From Claveliimonas acetigenes (lineage in GTDB: Bacteria > Bacillota > Clostridia > Lachnospirales > Lachnospiraceae): a DNA stretch of 46,727 bases. The notes under the pieces were generated by a model, which worked only from the letters and a program-made list of their open reading frames with translations, did not search any database and was not told where the DNA came from. The stretch covers positions 1 to 46,727 of the forward strand of contig NZ_JAOQJU010000027.1 in NCBI RefSeq assembly GCF_025567385.1, in the 5' to 3' direction. Each line of letters begins with the position of its first letter. Within the stretch, counting starts at the first letter, position 1. Shown here piece by piece: positions 16,991 through 24,106 of this stretch. The position numbers and the translations under genes are program-made.

Positions 16991-17566
16991 ATGGATTTAA
17001 GCCAAAGACTGGATGAGATGGAGCTTGCAATCCATAAGCCATCTTTCCGAAAAGGAACAGGCCGCGCAAATGAGGTCAACTATTGGGTGTTTGATTATCC
17101 ACCGGAAAAGGAACTGGAAGTTCGGGAGCGCGTAGAGTATCTGAAAAATAAGAACGACCGGGGCGATGATGATTTTGAGCTTGTGGTCTTTGACCTGTAT
17201 GATATCATCATTGACTTTTTGGAAAAGAAGAACTTCATGGAGAAGTGCTATGACTTTGAAAAAAAGCGAGGAATCGAGCGTATCGTCAAGGCAGTGACCA
17301 ACTCCATGAAGGTAAATGACGATGACAGCCTGATCGTGCAATATATCAAAGAACATACGCCGGAGAATGCAGTCGTGTTCCTGACCGGCATCGGCAAGTG
17401 CTATCCGATTTTGCGCTCCCACAAGGTGCTTAACAACTTGCATCAGGCATTTGTGCGCTGCCCGGTCGTGATGTTCTTTCCGGGAACCTATAATGAACAG
17501 GAGCTGATTCTGTTCAATGAGATTAAAGACGATAACTATTACCGGGCATTCCGACTGGTAAAGTAA
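16991..17566 (+). CDS. brxB: BREX protein BrxB (DUF1788)
   Basis: It has 191 residues. Family features include the start MDLSQRLDEMELAIHKPSFR, the block VNYWVFDYPPEKELEVRERV, and the C-terminal TGIGKCYPILRSHKVLNNLH followed by PVVMFFPGTYNEQEL. BrxB is an essential BREX component of unknown biochemistry, usually placed between brxA and brxC, as here. The gene is complete, begins one base after brxA and ends just before brxC. Confidence 0.9.
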   Translation: MDLSQRLDEMELAIHKPSFRKGTGRANEVNYWVFDYPPEKELEVRERVEYLKNKNDRGDDDFELVVFDLYDIIIDFLEKKNFMEKCYDFEKKRGIERIVKAVTNSMKVNDDDSLIVQYIKEHTPENAVVFLTGIGKCYPILRSHKVLNNLHQAFVRCPVVMFFPGTYNEQELILFNEIKDDNYYRAFRLVK

Positions 17567-17584
17567 TGGATGGAGGAAACAGTT

Positions 17585-18412
17585 ATGCAGATCAAGGACA
17601 TGTTCCGAAAGAAAATTGACCGTGAGATACAGGGCGTTATCATTGTCGGTCAGGGTGAAGAAACAAATGTAGCGCAGGAGCTGGAAGAGTACGTTGTGAC
17701 CCGTGAGCTTCAGCGTCATTTTGCGGATTTCTTTGCAGCATATAAAAAAGGTATTCAGGGAACTACACCGAAAATGGGTGTCTGGATTTCCGGCTTCTTT
17801 GGAAGTGGTAAATCTCATTTCCTGAAAATCTTGTCCTATCTGCTTCAGAATAAACAGGTCGGAGACAAACATGCCATCGACTACTTCATTGAGGATCAGA
17901 AGATTACCAATCAGATGGTGCTGGCAGATATGCAGCTGGCGGCAAACACCCCATCGGACGTAATTCTTTTCAACATTGATTCCAAAAGCGATTCTAATGG
18001 CAAAGAAAATAAAGATGCCATTGTGAACGTATTCCTGAAGGTCTTCAATGAGATGCAGGGCTTTTGCGGCTCCATGCCTCACCTTGCTGACCTGGAGCGC
18101 AGGCTTTCCGAGGAAGGTCGTTTTGAAGAGTTTAAGGAAAAGTTTGAAGAAGAGTATGCTGATTTAACAGTGGAGCAAAAGCAGAAAATCGTGAATAATT
18201 GGTATGATTCAATTATGGCTTCTTTGAAGGATGATGAAAGAGTATATATCGAAACCACAGATATACATGAGTGGTTCCTGAAAAATGCCGAGAGATACGA
18301 TAATATTCGTATTTTGAAATCAAAAATGGAAAATGCAATTTTTGAAAAATTAACGGATCATTTTATTATTATGACAGGAAGTATGGCGGAAGGCACACAG
18401 GATCGTGTGTGA
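17585..18412 (+). pseudogene. brxC: BrxC ATPase, truncated and fused to unrelated sequence
   Basis: BrxC is normally about 1,200 residues, the large P-loop ATPase of BREX. Here only about the first 190 residues are BrxC-like: MQIKDMFRKKIDREIQGVII, then TRELQRHFADFFAAYKKGI, with Walker A GFFGSGKSHFLK near residue 72 and FNIDSKSD afterwards. From about 18,155 the codon usage becomes AT-rich and the last 85 residues (NNWYDSIMASLKDDERVYIE to MAEGTQDRV) no longer resemble BrxC. The open frame is therefore a chimera made by deletion or recombination. pglX, pglZ and brxL are absent downstream, so BREX defence cannot work from this locus. ATG 17585 is used because GGAGG precedes it; ATG 17570 lacks a site. 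Confidence 0.85.
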
Positions 18413-18534
18413 AGAGACAAGAGTACATTTCTGTTGCGCGAAAGTATGTGGATTGTTAAATGATTTTTTGGTTATATTCAGTGGCTAATTGAGTCGTGAA
18501 AGTAGTTTGGACAAGTATACGAGGGGGAATCGTC

Positions 18535-18867
18535 ATGACCAAGAAGAAAGCCTCTATGTCACAGGTGCTGGCAGATATAAAGCCTTATATAACGAAAAAG
18601 TTCATGGCGGCACCGTGTATTAAGGAGCAAGACATTCAGGCTATCTGTCAAATCCTCCTGCCCAGATACAAGAATGTGCAGCTCATGCAAGGACTGACCA
18701 ACAACAAGCCGGATTTTAGAATTCAGGTGAAAGGTCTGTTCGGGACGGAAGAAAAACGGTTTGAAGTGGTTGGTGGTGATAAGAAAAGGTCAGCAGCAAA
18801 GAAGAAATCTGACTTGGGCTGGATTGATAGGCTGGAAGAGATTGATGCTGCGCTGGATGATTTCTGA
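18535..18867 (+). CDS. Small basic hypothetical protein
   Basis: It has 110 residues, starting MTKKKASMSQVLADIKPYIT and ending RLEEIDAALDDF, with a lysine-rich middle (GGDKKRSAAKKKSDLG). No membrane segment or metal site is seen. CGAGGGGG lies seven to ten bases before ATG 18535. The 120 bases before it, after the brxC break, contain nothing I recognise. It begins a small set with the MmcQ/YjbR gene and the next hypothetical gene. The function is unknown. Confidence 0.65.
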   Translation: MTKKKASMSQVLADIKPYITKKFMAAPCIKEQDIQAICQILLPRYKNVQLMQGLTNNKPDFRIQVKGLFGTEEKRFEVVGGDKKRSAAKKKSDLGWIDRLEEIDAALDDF

Positions 18868-18903
18868 CATCAATGCAGCGTGGAGAGTTATCTGAGGCAA
18901 GAA

Positions 18904-18928
18904 TTTGTGCAACAGGTTGTTGCACAAA
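18904..18928. repeat. Perfect 11-base inverted repeat upstream of the MmcQ-like gene
   Basis: TTTGTGCAACA (18904-18914) and TGTTGCACAAA (18918-18928) face each other across three bases. There is no T tract and the GTG start of the next gene is 31 bases on, so an operator or a translation-control hairpin is more likely than a terminator. The TTGTGCA core recurs at 19791-19815. Confidence 0.65.
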
Positions 18929-18959
18929 ACCACACATAAAACAGCGGGGAAGCGATGGA

Positions 18960-19388
18960 GTGACACGACAAGAATTATTTACATGGATACGTCAGCAGTA
19001 CGGCACAGAACCGGAATATCCCTGGCATGACTGGAATGCAGTGCTGCGGCACAACGACAATAATAAATGGTATGGTGTGGTTCTGGAAGTATCTGCTGAT
19101 AAGTTGGGATTGCCGGAGGTAGGCATCATTGATGTACTTAATGTGAAAAGCGATCCGCTGCTGATCGGCTCTCTTCGCGGGCAGGACGGCTATTTTCCGG
19201 CCTATCATATGAACAAAGAAAAATGGCTCAGTATTCAGCTCGGCAAACCAGAACTGGATGATGCCATCAAAGACCTGCTTTCTTTGAGCCATGAGCTGAT
19301 AGCACCGAAAAAGCGAAACAGAAAGTTACCAGCAAATAATCCGGGAGATTCCGCAAATGGCAAAGAAAAAGAAACTGACAAAGGCTGA
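18960..19388 (+). CDS. MmcQ/YjbR family protein
   Basis: The product is a 142-residue protein of the MmcQ/YjbR fold (double-wing, possibly DNA-binding; biochemical role unclear). Family landmarks are TRQELFTWIRQQYGTEPEYP at the start, then AVLRHNDNNKWYGVVLEV, the block DVLNVKSDPLLIGSLRGQDG, and FPAYHMNKEKWLSIQLG near residue 90. The C-terminal 25 residues are a basic extension. The start GTG 18960 with GGGGA nine bases upstream fits the family N-terminus; upstream in-frame sequence is not conserved-looking. It overlaps the next gene by 32 bases. Confidence 0.85.
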   Translation: MTRQELFTWIRQQYGTEPEYPWHDWNAVLRHNDNNKWYGVVLEVSADKLGLPEVGIIDVLNVKSDPLLIGSLRGQDGYFPAYHMNKEKWLSIQLGKPELDDAIKDLLSLSHELIAPKKRNRKLPANNPGDSANGKEKETDKG

Positions 19389-19788
19389 GCGAAAGGAAGC
19401 ACGCCTCCGAAAAGGCAAGCAGTGGCTGCTCACCTATACCGGCTCACCGAAAAAGATGAACAAGCATTATCGGGAACGCTTTCATGTGGATGTTGTGACT
19501 GCCGCTAAAGATTTGCAGGAGCTGGGGGTCAACTATACACAGGAGCAGCTCGACCAGATTAAACAGGCTGAAGAACAGCGGCTCCGGCAGCGGAAAATGG
19601 AGCGGGAAGCGAAAGAACGGGAACAGCTGGCAGAACGGTATGAGGACTGCGATGGTCGTTTTGCTTTTATCGCCGGATATACAGATGGCGGCGCACCGTA
19701 TGGTGTGATGTGGGAAGAAGTAGGCATTGATCCGGGACTGCCTTTCGAGGAAAAAGTGAAGCTCTATCACATGCAGGTGTTAGACTGA
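19357..19788 (+). CDS. Hypothetical charged ICE protein
   Basis: This 143-residue protein has a very basic N-terminus (MAKKKKLTKAERKEARLRKG). A region like WLLTYTGSPKKMNKHYRERF follows, then a central charged coiled coil (QAEEQRLRQRKMEREAKERE) and a C-terminal FAFIAGYTDGGAPYGVMWEE. The last block looks conserved, but I cannot name a family. ATG 19357 lies inside the MmcQ gene with GGGAG upstream, so the two are coupled. Confidence 0.7.
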   Translation: MAKKKKLTKAERKEARLRKGKQWLLTYTGSPKKMNKHYRERFHVDVVTAAKDLQELGVNYTQEQLDQIKQAEEQRLRQRKMEREAKEREQLAERYEDCDGRFAFIAGYTDGGAPYGVMWEEVGIDPGLPFEEKVKLYHMQVLD

Positions 19789-19790
19789 TA

Positions 19791-19815
19791 ATTGTGCAAG
19801 CACCGCCTGCACAAT
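19791..19815. repeat. Inverted repeat ATTGTGCA between convergent genes
   Basis: ATTGTGCA (19791-19798) pairs with TGCACAAT (19808-19815); an AAAAAAAG run follows on the plus strand after a short gap. It lies between the stop of the plus-strand gene and the end of the minus-strand ImmA gene. It shares the TTGTGCA core with the repeat at 18904-18928, so the two could be sites for one protein. The AGGAGCC/GGCTCCT pair at 19830-19850 is a second small hairpin and may terminate the minus-strand operon. Confidence 0.5.
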
Positions 19816-19860
19816 TCGCAACAAAAAAAGAGGAGCCAGTCCAGGCTCCTCAAATGTACA

Positions 19861-20373
19861 TTATTTCAAAAAGTTGCTCTTATGTTCCAGTGCGTGCAGA
19901 TTATAGCCAAGTGTTGCCAGGTGCGCTACCTTCAGTGCAACCAGATTGATGTCAGTGGACATCGCACTGGCGATCTGCTCGGCTGTGTATCCATACTCAT
20001 AGATGTAACGAAGGACTTCGTTGCTGTCCATCAGGATCTCCGCTGCTACGATGTTCGCTTCATATTCCGGTTTGGATTTCATGTCGTAGAGCATGAACTC
20101 ATGAATCGGGGTGGTTTTCGCCATATTCCGGTGAAGCTGGTCATGCCCTAATTCATGTGCGCACACGATGCGCAGCATATTTTCATCCAGACTGTTATTC
20201 AGGAAAATAAAACGATTTCGCTTAATCACCCGGTACATTCCTTTCAGGGAACCAAAATTTTCGCAAAGCATGACATTGATACCAAGCTGCCTTGCAATTT
20301 CAAAAGGGTCTCTGGAACCGCAGCGTTTTACCAGTTTCTCACCGACCCGTGAAAGCTGTTCCGCATTCATCAT
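19861..20373 (-). CDS. ImmA/IrrE-family metallo-endopeptidase
   Basis: The 170-residue protein has the zinc-protease motif CAHELGHDQLH at about residues 90-100, with further family blocks MLCENFGSLKGMYRVIKRNR and EYEANIVAAEILMDSNEVLR. ImmA-type proteases cleave a partner XRE repressor when DNA damage or cell signals activate them, as in ICEBs1. Its likely partner is the XRE gene upstream on the same strand, 45 bases away, giving repressor-then-protease order as in immR-immA. GGAGG lies upstream; either of two adjacent ATGs (20373 or 20370) may be used. Confidence 0.88.
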   Translation of the reverse strand: MMNAEQLSRVGEKLVKRCGSRDPFEIARQLGINVMLCENFGSLKGMYRVIKRNRFIFLNNSLDENMLRIVCAHELGHDQLHRNMAKTTPIHEFMLYDMKSKPEYEANIVAAEILMDSNEVLRYIYEYGYTAEQIASAMSTDINLVALKVAHLATLGYNLHALEHKSNFLK

Positions 20374-20418
20374 ACCACCTCCAGTTTACAGTATAGCGAA
20401 AAGTGTGTACGATAAATA

Positions 20419-20835
20419 TCACTGATCGGATTTTTTACGCCTCGTTTTCGGGGCGTATTTTTTATTGTTCTCCTTGGCAATCCAGTAGGCATCGGTCAGA
20501 GCTTTATAAGCTCCTTCGATGGCATCTTCGCTTAATTCGCCGCCAGCGAACATACCGGTCACTTCGCTGACCAGTTCTTCAATATCTTTCGCTGCTTTTG
20601 CGCCGCCTTTTTCATGAGCTTCTACGACATAGGTGCCGCTGCTTCCCAGCAGGTACTCAGTAGTAGTATTCAGCGCATCCGCAATCTTCTGGATCGTGAC
20701 CATATTGGATGGTTTACGGCTGCCAAGCTCATAATTCTGAATTGTGCGGGCGGTTACACCGGCCTTCTCTGCAAGTTCTACCTGAGTTAAATTGGCTTCT
20801 GTTCTTTTCTCTTTCAACCTTTCTTTGAAGACCAT
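20419..20835 (-). CDS. XRE-family repressor (ImmR-like)
   Basis: This 138-residue protein has an N-terminal lambda-repressor-type helix-turn-helix: ERLKEKRTEANLTQVELAEK, then AGVTARTIQNYELGSRKPSN and IQKIADALNTTTEYLLG. A C-terminal helical part (GGAKAAKDIEELVSEVTGMF) may hold the cleavage or dimer region. The start at 20835 follows AGAGG; longer in-frame starts upstream would add hydrophobic residues unlike the family. It is transcribed away from the Y-family polymerase gene, with a 200-base operator region between them. It probably represses both directions and is a target of the downstream protease. Confidence 0.88.
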   Translation of the reverse strand: MVFKERLKEKRTEANLTQVELAEKAGVTARTIQNYELGSRKPSNMVTIQKIADALNTTTEYLLGSSGTYVVEAHEKGGAKAAKDIEELVSEVTGMFAGGELSEDAIEGAYKALTDAYWIAKENNKKYAPKTRRKKSDQ

Positions 20836-20865
20836 AGGAATACCTCTTTCTATTTTAATAATAAA

Positions 20866-21017
20866 CACGAACACTTTTTCATAAAATCCTATTGACACGA
20901 AAAACTGTACTTGCTATAATGACGATGAAAACACGAAATACAATTCGTGTAATTATAGTATCACAAGAAATGCTGTGTGTCAATGCGTTCGTGAAAAGTT
21001 GTTCGTGCTTTCACGAA
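20866..21017. promoter_or_regulatory. Divergent operator with seven CACGAA half-sites
   Basis: CACGAA or its complement TTCGTG occurs at 20866-20871, 20896-20901, 20932-20937, 20944-20949, 20988-20993, 21002-21007 and 21012-21017. Two pairs form dyads: ACACGAA/TTCGTGT (20931-20937, 20944-20950) and CGTTCGTGAAA/TTTCACGAACG (20986-20996, 21009-21019). The sites cover the polymerase promoter and its leader, and also a possible leftward promoter (TTGACA on the minus strand at 20983-20978). This is the pattern expected for a repressor such as the adjacent XRE protein. Confidence 0.8.
20892..20920 (+). promoter_or_regulatory. Consensus sigma-A promoter for the Y-family polymerase operon
   Basis: TTGACA (20892-20897), a 17-base spacer and TATAAT (20915-20920) form a perfect consensus promoter. 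A CACGAA half-site overlaps the -35 box and another dyad lies just after the start point, so a strong promoter is held under repression. Confidence 0.9.
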
Positions 21018-21036
21018 CGGAGAGGAGGAATACGAG

Positions 21037-22272
21037 ATGCAAAGAGTGATTCTTCATTGTGATATGAATAATTTCTATGCCTCTGTTGAGTGTATGCTGA
21101 ACCCGGAACTGAAGAACAAGCCGGTGGCAGTGTGCGGTTCTGTGGAGGAACGGCATGGCATCGTACTTGCGAAGAACTATGCAGCAAAGGCGTTTGGCGT
21201 TTCCACGGGAGAGGCAATCTGGCAAGCAAAGCAGAAGTGCCAGGATCTTGTGATCGTGGAGCCGCACTATGAGCAATATATAAAGTTTTCAAAGCTGGCT
21301 CGTGAAATATACGGTCGCTATACCGATCAGATCGAGCCGTATGGGATGGACGAATGCTGGCTGGATGTGACCGGAAGCGGCTGCATGGGAACCGGATTTG
21401 AAATTGCAGATGAGATTCGCAGAACCGTTAAGTTTGAACTGGGTCTTACGATTTCCGCAGGAGTGAGCTTCAATAAGATTTTTGCCAAGCTTGGGTCGGA
21501 TATGAAAAAGCCGGATGCGATTACCTGTATTGAAGCAGATTCGTTCCGGGAGAAGATTTGGTGTCTTCCTGCCGCTGACTTGCTTGGAGTCGGCAGAGCG
21601 ACCGAGAAGGTTCTGTCCGGTTATGGGATTCATACCATTGGAGAGCTTGCTGCAACATCGGATGATTTCTTGAAGTGCCGCCTTGGAAAGAATGGACTGG
21701 CGATTAAGAAATATGCCAATGGACTGGATGATTCGCCGGTTATGCGTTCCGATTATGTCTCCCCAGTAAAGAGCATTGGGCACGGGATAACGACCATGCA
21801 GGATTTGGAAAATAACGCCGAAGTCTGGTGTGTCATGCTGGAACTGGTGCAGGAAATCGGAACTAAGCTGCGAACGCATAAAAAGAAAGCAGGCGGAATT
21901 GCGATTTCCATCCGCAACAATGAGCTTTTCACGAAGGAGTGGCAGTGCCGGATTAGCATTCCGACACAAAGCCCTACCTATCTGGCGAAAACCGCATTTT
22001 CTTTGTTTGCAAAGAATTATCAGTGGGAACACCCGATTCGTTCGGTGACGGTTCGGGCAATCAATCTGTTTGAAGAGGATTGTCCGATACAATACGACCT
22101 ATTCACAGATGTGAAATCACTGGATCGCCAGGAACGGCTGGACGCAGCGATTGAGCAGATTCGATTCCGATTCGGGAAAGATGCGATAAAAAATGGGGTA
22201 CTTTTTCAGAAAAGCAAGATGCCGACAGAGCGAAAAGTGGATTTGGTCATGCCGACAGGAATGATCGGTTAA
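21037..22272 (+). CDS. Y-family DNA polymerase (DinB/UvrX type)
   Basis: This 411-residue translesion polymerase has catalytic motifs in CDMNNFYASVECMLNPEL (Asp9 as first metal ligand) and YGMDECWLDVTGSG (Asp-Glu near residue 105). SAGVSFNKIFAKLGSDMKKP marks the palm and GVGRATEKVLSGYGIHTIGE the helix-hairpin-helix. The little-finger domain and a C-terminal end KSLDRQERLDAAIEQIRFRF follow. Full family length. Mobile elements often carry such SOS-type polymerases, under repressor control as here. GGAGAGGAGG precedes ATG 21037. It is the first gene of a run that continues with three small genes. Confidence 0.92.
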   Translation: MQRVILHCDMNNFYASVECMLNPELKNKPVAVCGSVEERHGIVLAKNYAAKAFGVSTGEAIWQAKQKCQDLVIVEPHYEQYIKFSKLAREIYGRYTDQIEPYGMDECWLDVTGSGCMGTGFEIADEIRRTVKFELGLTISAGVSFNKIFAKLGSDMKKPDAITCIEADSFREKIWCLPAADLLGVGRATEKVLSGYGIHTIGELAATSDDFLKCRLGKNGLAIKKYANGLDDSPVMRSDYVSPVKSIGHGITTMQDLENNAEVWCVMLELVQEIGTKLRTHKKKAGGIAISIRNNELFTKEWQCRISIPTQSPTYLAKTAFSLFAKNYQWEHPIRSVTVRAINLFEEDCPIQYDLFTDVKSLDRQERLDAAIEQIRFRFGKDAIKNGVLFQKSKMPTERKVDLVMPTGMIG

Positions 22273-22353
22273 TACAGCACCGGCAGAATCTGGTGAGTTC
22301 TTTGCTAAAAGAAGTCAACACATTCGCCGGTTTACAGAGGAGGAGCGTAGAAT

Positions 22354-22614
22354 ATGTCGGAACAGAAATGTAGAAAAGTATATGTACCTGTGAATTTGGA
22401 TGTGGATGCGGAGGGAAATATCCGTCCGCGTCTGATTCGGTGGATTGACGGACGGGTGTATGAGATCGACCGATTGAAGCATAAGTGCCGGGCTGCTTCC
22501 ACGAAGGTAGGTGGCTGCGGAATCCGCTATACGGTCATGATCGGTGGGCATGAGAGTTTCCTGTACAACGAAGATGAAAAATGGTTCGTTGAAGCAAAGG
22601 AGCCGTGCCTATGA
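22354..22614 (+). CDS. Small protein following the Y-family polymerase
   Basis: It has 86 residues, starting MSEQKCRKVYVPVNLDVDAE. It continues IRPRLIRWIDGRVYEIDRLK and ends GIRYTVMIGGHESFLYNEDE plus a short tail. The RWIDGRVYEID and FLYNEDEKWFVEA blocks suggest a small beta-barrel, reminiscent of DUF6504-like proteins that accompany Y-family polymerases, but this is only a resemblance. GGAGGAG lies upstream. Its stop overlaps the next start (ATGA), so it is translationally coupled to the ImmA-like gene. Confidence 0.7.
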   Translation: MSEQKCRKVYVPVNLDVDAEGNIRPRLIRWIDGRVYEIDRLKHKCRAASTKVGGCGIRYTVMIGGHESFLYNEDEKWFVEAKEPCL

Positions 22615-23342
22615 TCCTTTCGCAGAAAAACATAGAAGAAATCGCTGTTGCAGTGATAAGAGATTTTCAAAAGTCCTTTTTCGGCAGCGAAGCAGATGAT
22701 CCGGCAAGGTTCGCACTTCCGACACCCATTGACCAGTTTGCATCCGATTATCTGAACCTGAAGGTGTCATTTCAAAAGTTGTCCTCGGACGGAAGCATCT
22801 ATGGTCTGACCGCGTATGTGGATACAGAATATCAGATAGAGGTTGATGGAAGTCAGAGGAGCATCTTCCTGAAAACCAATGATGTGGTTCTGGACAAGAG
22901 TTTCATTGAACCAGCGAATATTCGGAAACTCTGCGGAAAACGCAGATTTACGCTGGCACATGAGTGCGCTCACCAGATACTGTTTCAGCTGGATTCCGAT
23001 GACCGAAAGATAGCCTGCCATAAGAGACCGGAAGTGCGAGGAAATGGCTCGCGCGTCTTGAGAACGCAGGAAGATTGGAACGAATGGCAGGCCAATACGC
23101 TGGGAGCTGCCATTCTGATGCCTCAGTCAGAAGTGGATCGGGCGATGTGGTTCATCAACAGCAGAAAGCCTCTGGCCTGTTATGGATGGCGTTTTTACGA
23201 CAGTGACCAAGTGAAGATAGATACCTTCTGTGGTGTCTTTGGTGTTTCGAGATCAGCAGCAGCTATTCGATTGGAACAACTGGGCTATCTGAACCGGAAA
23301 AAGGATTATGAATATCGTGATCCATTGGAGGTGTGGCCATGA
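22611..23342 (+). CDS. Second ImmA/IrrE-family metallopeptidase
   Basis: The 243-residue protein has the zinc motif RRFTLAHECAHQILFQLDSD near residue 115, with the conserved downstream block DWNEWQANTLGAAILMPQSE and a C-terminal FGVSRSAAAIRLEQLGYL helix-turn-helix-like segment. It is larger than the first ImmA here and has its own N-terminal domain (residues 1-70). ATG 22611 is chosen because AAGGAG lies eight bases upstream; GTG 22605 is less likely. The family cleaves regulators; its target could be the same repressor, the XRE protein at 23816, or a host factor. Confidence 0.85.
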   Translation: MILSQKNIEEIAVAVIRDFQKSFFGSEADDPARFALPTPIDQFASDYLNLKVSFQKLSSDGSIYGLTAYVDTEYQIEVDGSQRSIFLKTNDVVLDKSFIEPANIRKLCGKRRFTLAHECAHQILFQLDSDDRKIACHKRPEVRGNGSRVLRTQEDWNEWQANTLGAAILMPQSEVDRAMWFINSRKPLACYGWRFYDSDQVKIDTFCGVFGVSRSAAAIRLEQLGYLNRKKDYEYRDPLEVWP

Positions 23343-23599
23343 GCAGGAATATCAGAGTATCGGAACCATCTGCGGAAATGCAGATTAAAATCATCCAGGC
23401 AAAGGATGCGATTGCTTCGCAAAAGCCCAGGATTGTCAGGTGCCCTTATTGCCGACACAATTCAATCATCGTCTTTGAGGATACCAGAGGACATGTGCAG
23501 ACCAAATGTAAGGCCTGCGGACGCGAGACCGTCTTCAATGTTTTGGAGATGAGAAGATTACGGAGATTGCAGCTCTACTATTCGTCTTTGAATGGTTGA
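23339..23599 (+). CDS. Small zinc-ribbon protein
   Basis: The 86-residue protein from ATG 23339 has a four-cysteine zinc ribbon, CPYCRHNSIIVFED followed by KCKACGRETVFNV. A helical N-terminus precedes it and a basic C-terminal helix (MRRLRRLQLYYSSLNG) follows. It overlaps the metallopeptidase gene by four bases, with GGAGG upstream. A nucleic-acid-binding or adaptor role is plausible; the function is unknown. Confidence 0.75.
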   Translation: MSRNIRVSEPSAEMQIKIIQAKDAIASQKPRIVRCPYCRHNSIIVFEDTRGHVQTKCKACGRETVFNVLEMRRLRRLQLYYSSLNG

Positions 23600-23643
23600 G
23601 ATGACAATAAATAACCCTATTAACACAATTTTATAAGTCATAG

Positions 23644-23764
23644 CTGTGCTGTGGAGCCGCTGACAGGCGAAGTCTTCCGAATGCCGCATGAGACAGAATT
23701 ATGGGATACCCATGTTCTGTTTTATCGGCACAGGATTTTTCTTCACCGTCATGCGGCTCTTTTT
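23644..23764 (+). ncRNA. Structured leader or terminator before the XRE gene
   Basis: Several nested dyads fill this gap. CTGTGC (23644-23649) pairs with GCACAG (23728-23733). GCCGCATGA (23683-23691) pairs with TCATGCGGC (23749-23757) and is followed by TCTTTTTTT. Inside lie ACAGAA/TTCTGT and ATGGG/CCCAT (23701-23713). The last long stem plus T run is a good terminator, while the first pairing competes topologically with it, as in an attenuator or riboswitch-like leader. I do not recognise a known class. Confidence 0.45.
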
Positions 23765-23815
23765 TTGACCTTCCGTTGATCCGGTTCTGTACCGGCTGTG
23801 CGGAAGGAGAAACGT

Positions 23816-24106
23816 ATGTATTTTGACGCAAAAGAGTTTGGTAAGAGACTTCACGATGTTCGCACTTCCCGTGGCATTACGCAGGAGGAACTGGCGGTTC
23901 GCCTGGGCCTGGCAAGCAAGCAGCATGTCAGCCGCATGGAGAACGGTGAACGCAGCTGCTCTATTGACTTGCTGATTGAACTGTCCTGCATCCTCCATGT
24001 CAGCACGGATTATCTTCTGATGGGCAGCGAGCCAAGCAAAGAGGAAGTCAAAAATGATCTTCTTAGTATTATTTCGGAGCTGTCTACGATTGCGAAAAAA
24101 ATCTAA
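23816..24106 (+). CDS. XRE-family transcriptional regulator
   Basis: The 96-residue protein has a helix-turn-helix at residues 8-65: FGKRLHDVRTSRGITQEELA, then RLGLASKQHVSRMENGERSC and LSCILHVSTDYLLMG. A short helical C-terminus follows. GGAAGGAG lies eight bases before ATG 23816. It is separated from the zinc-ribbon gene by a structured region with a terminator-like end. It may regulate its own gene or the ATPase/TOPRIM pair downstream, but no matching sites were identified. Confidence 0.85.
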   Translation: MYFDAKEFGKRLHDVRTSRGITQEELAVRLGLASKQHVSRMENGERSCSIDLLIELSCILHVSTDYLLMGSEPSKEEVKNDLLSIISELSTIAKKI

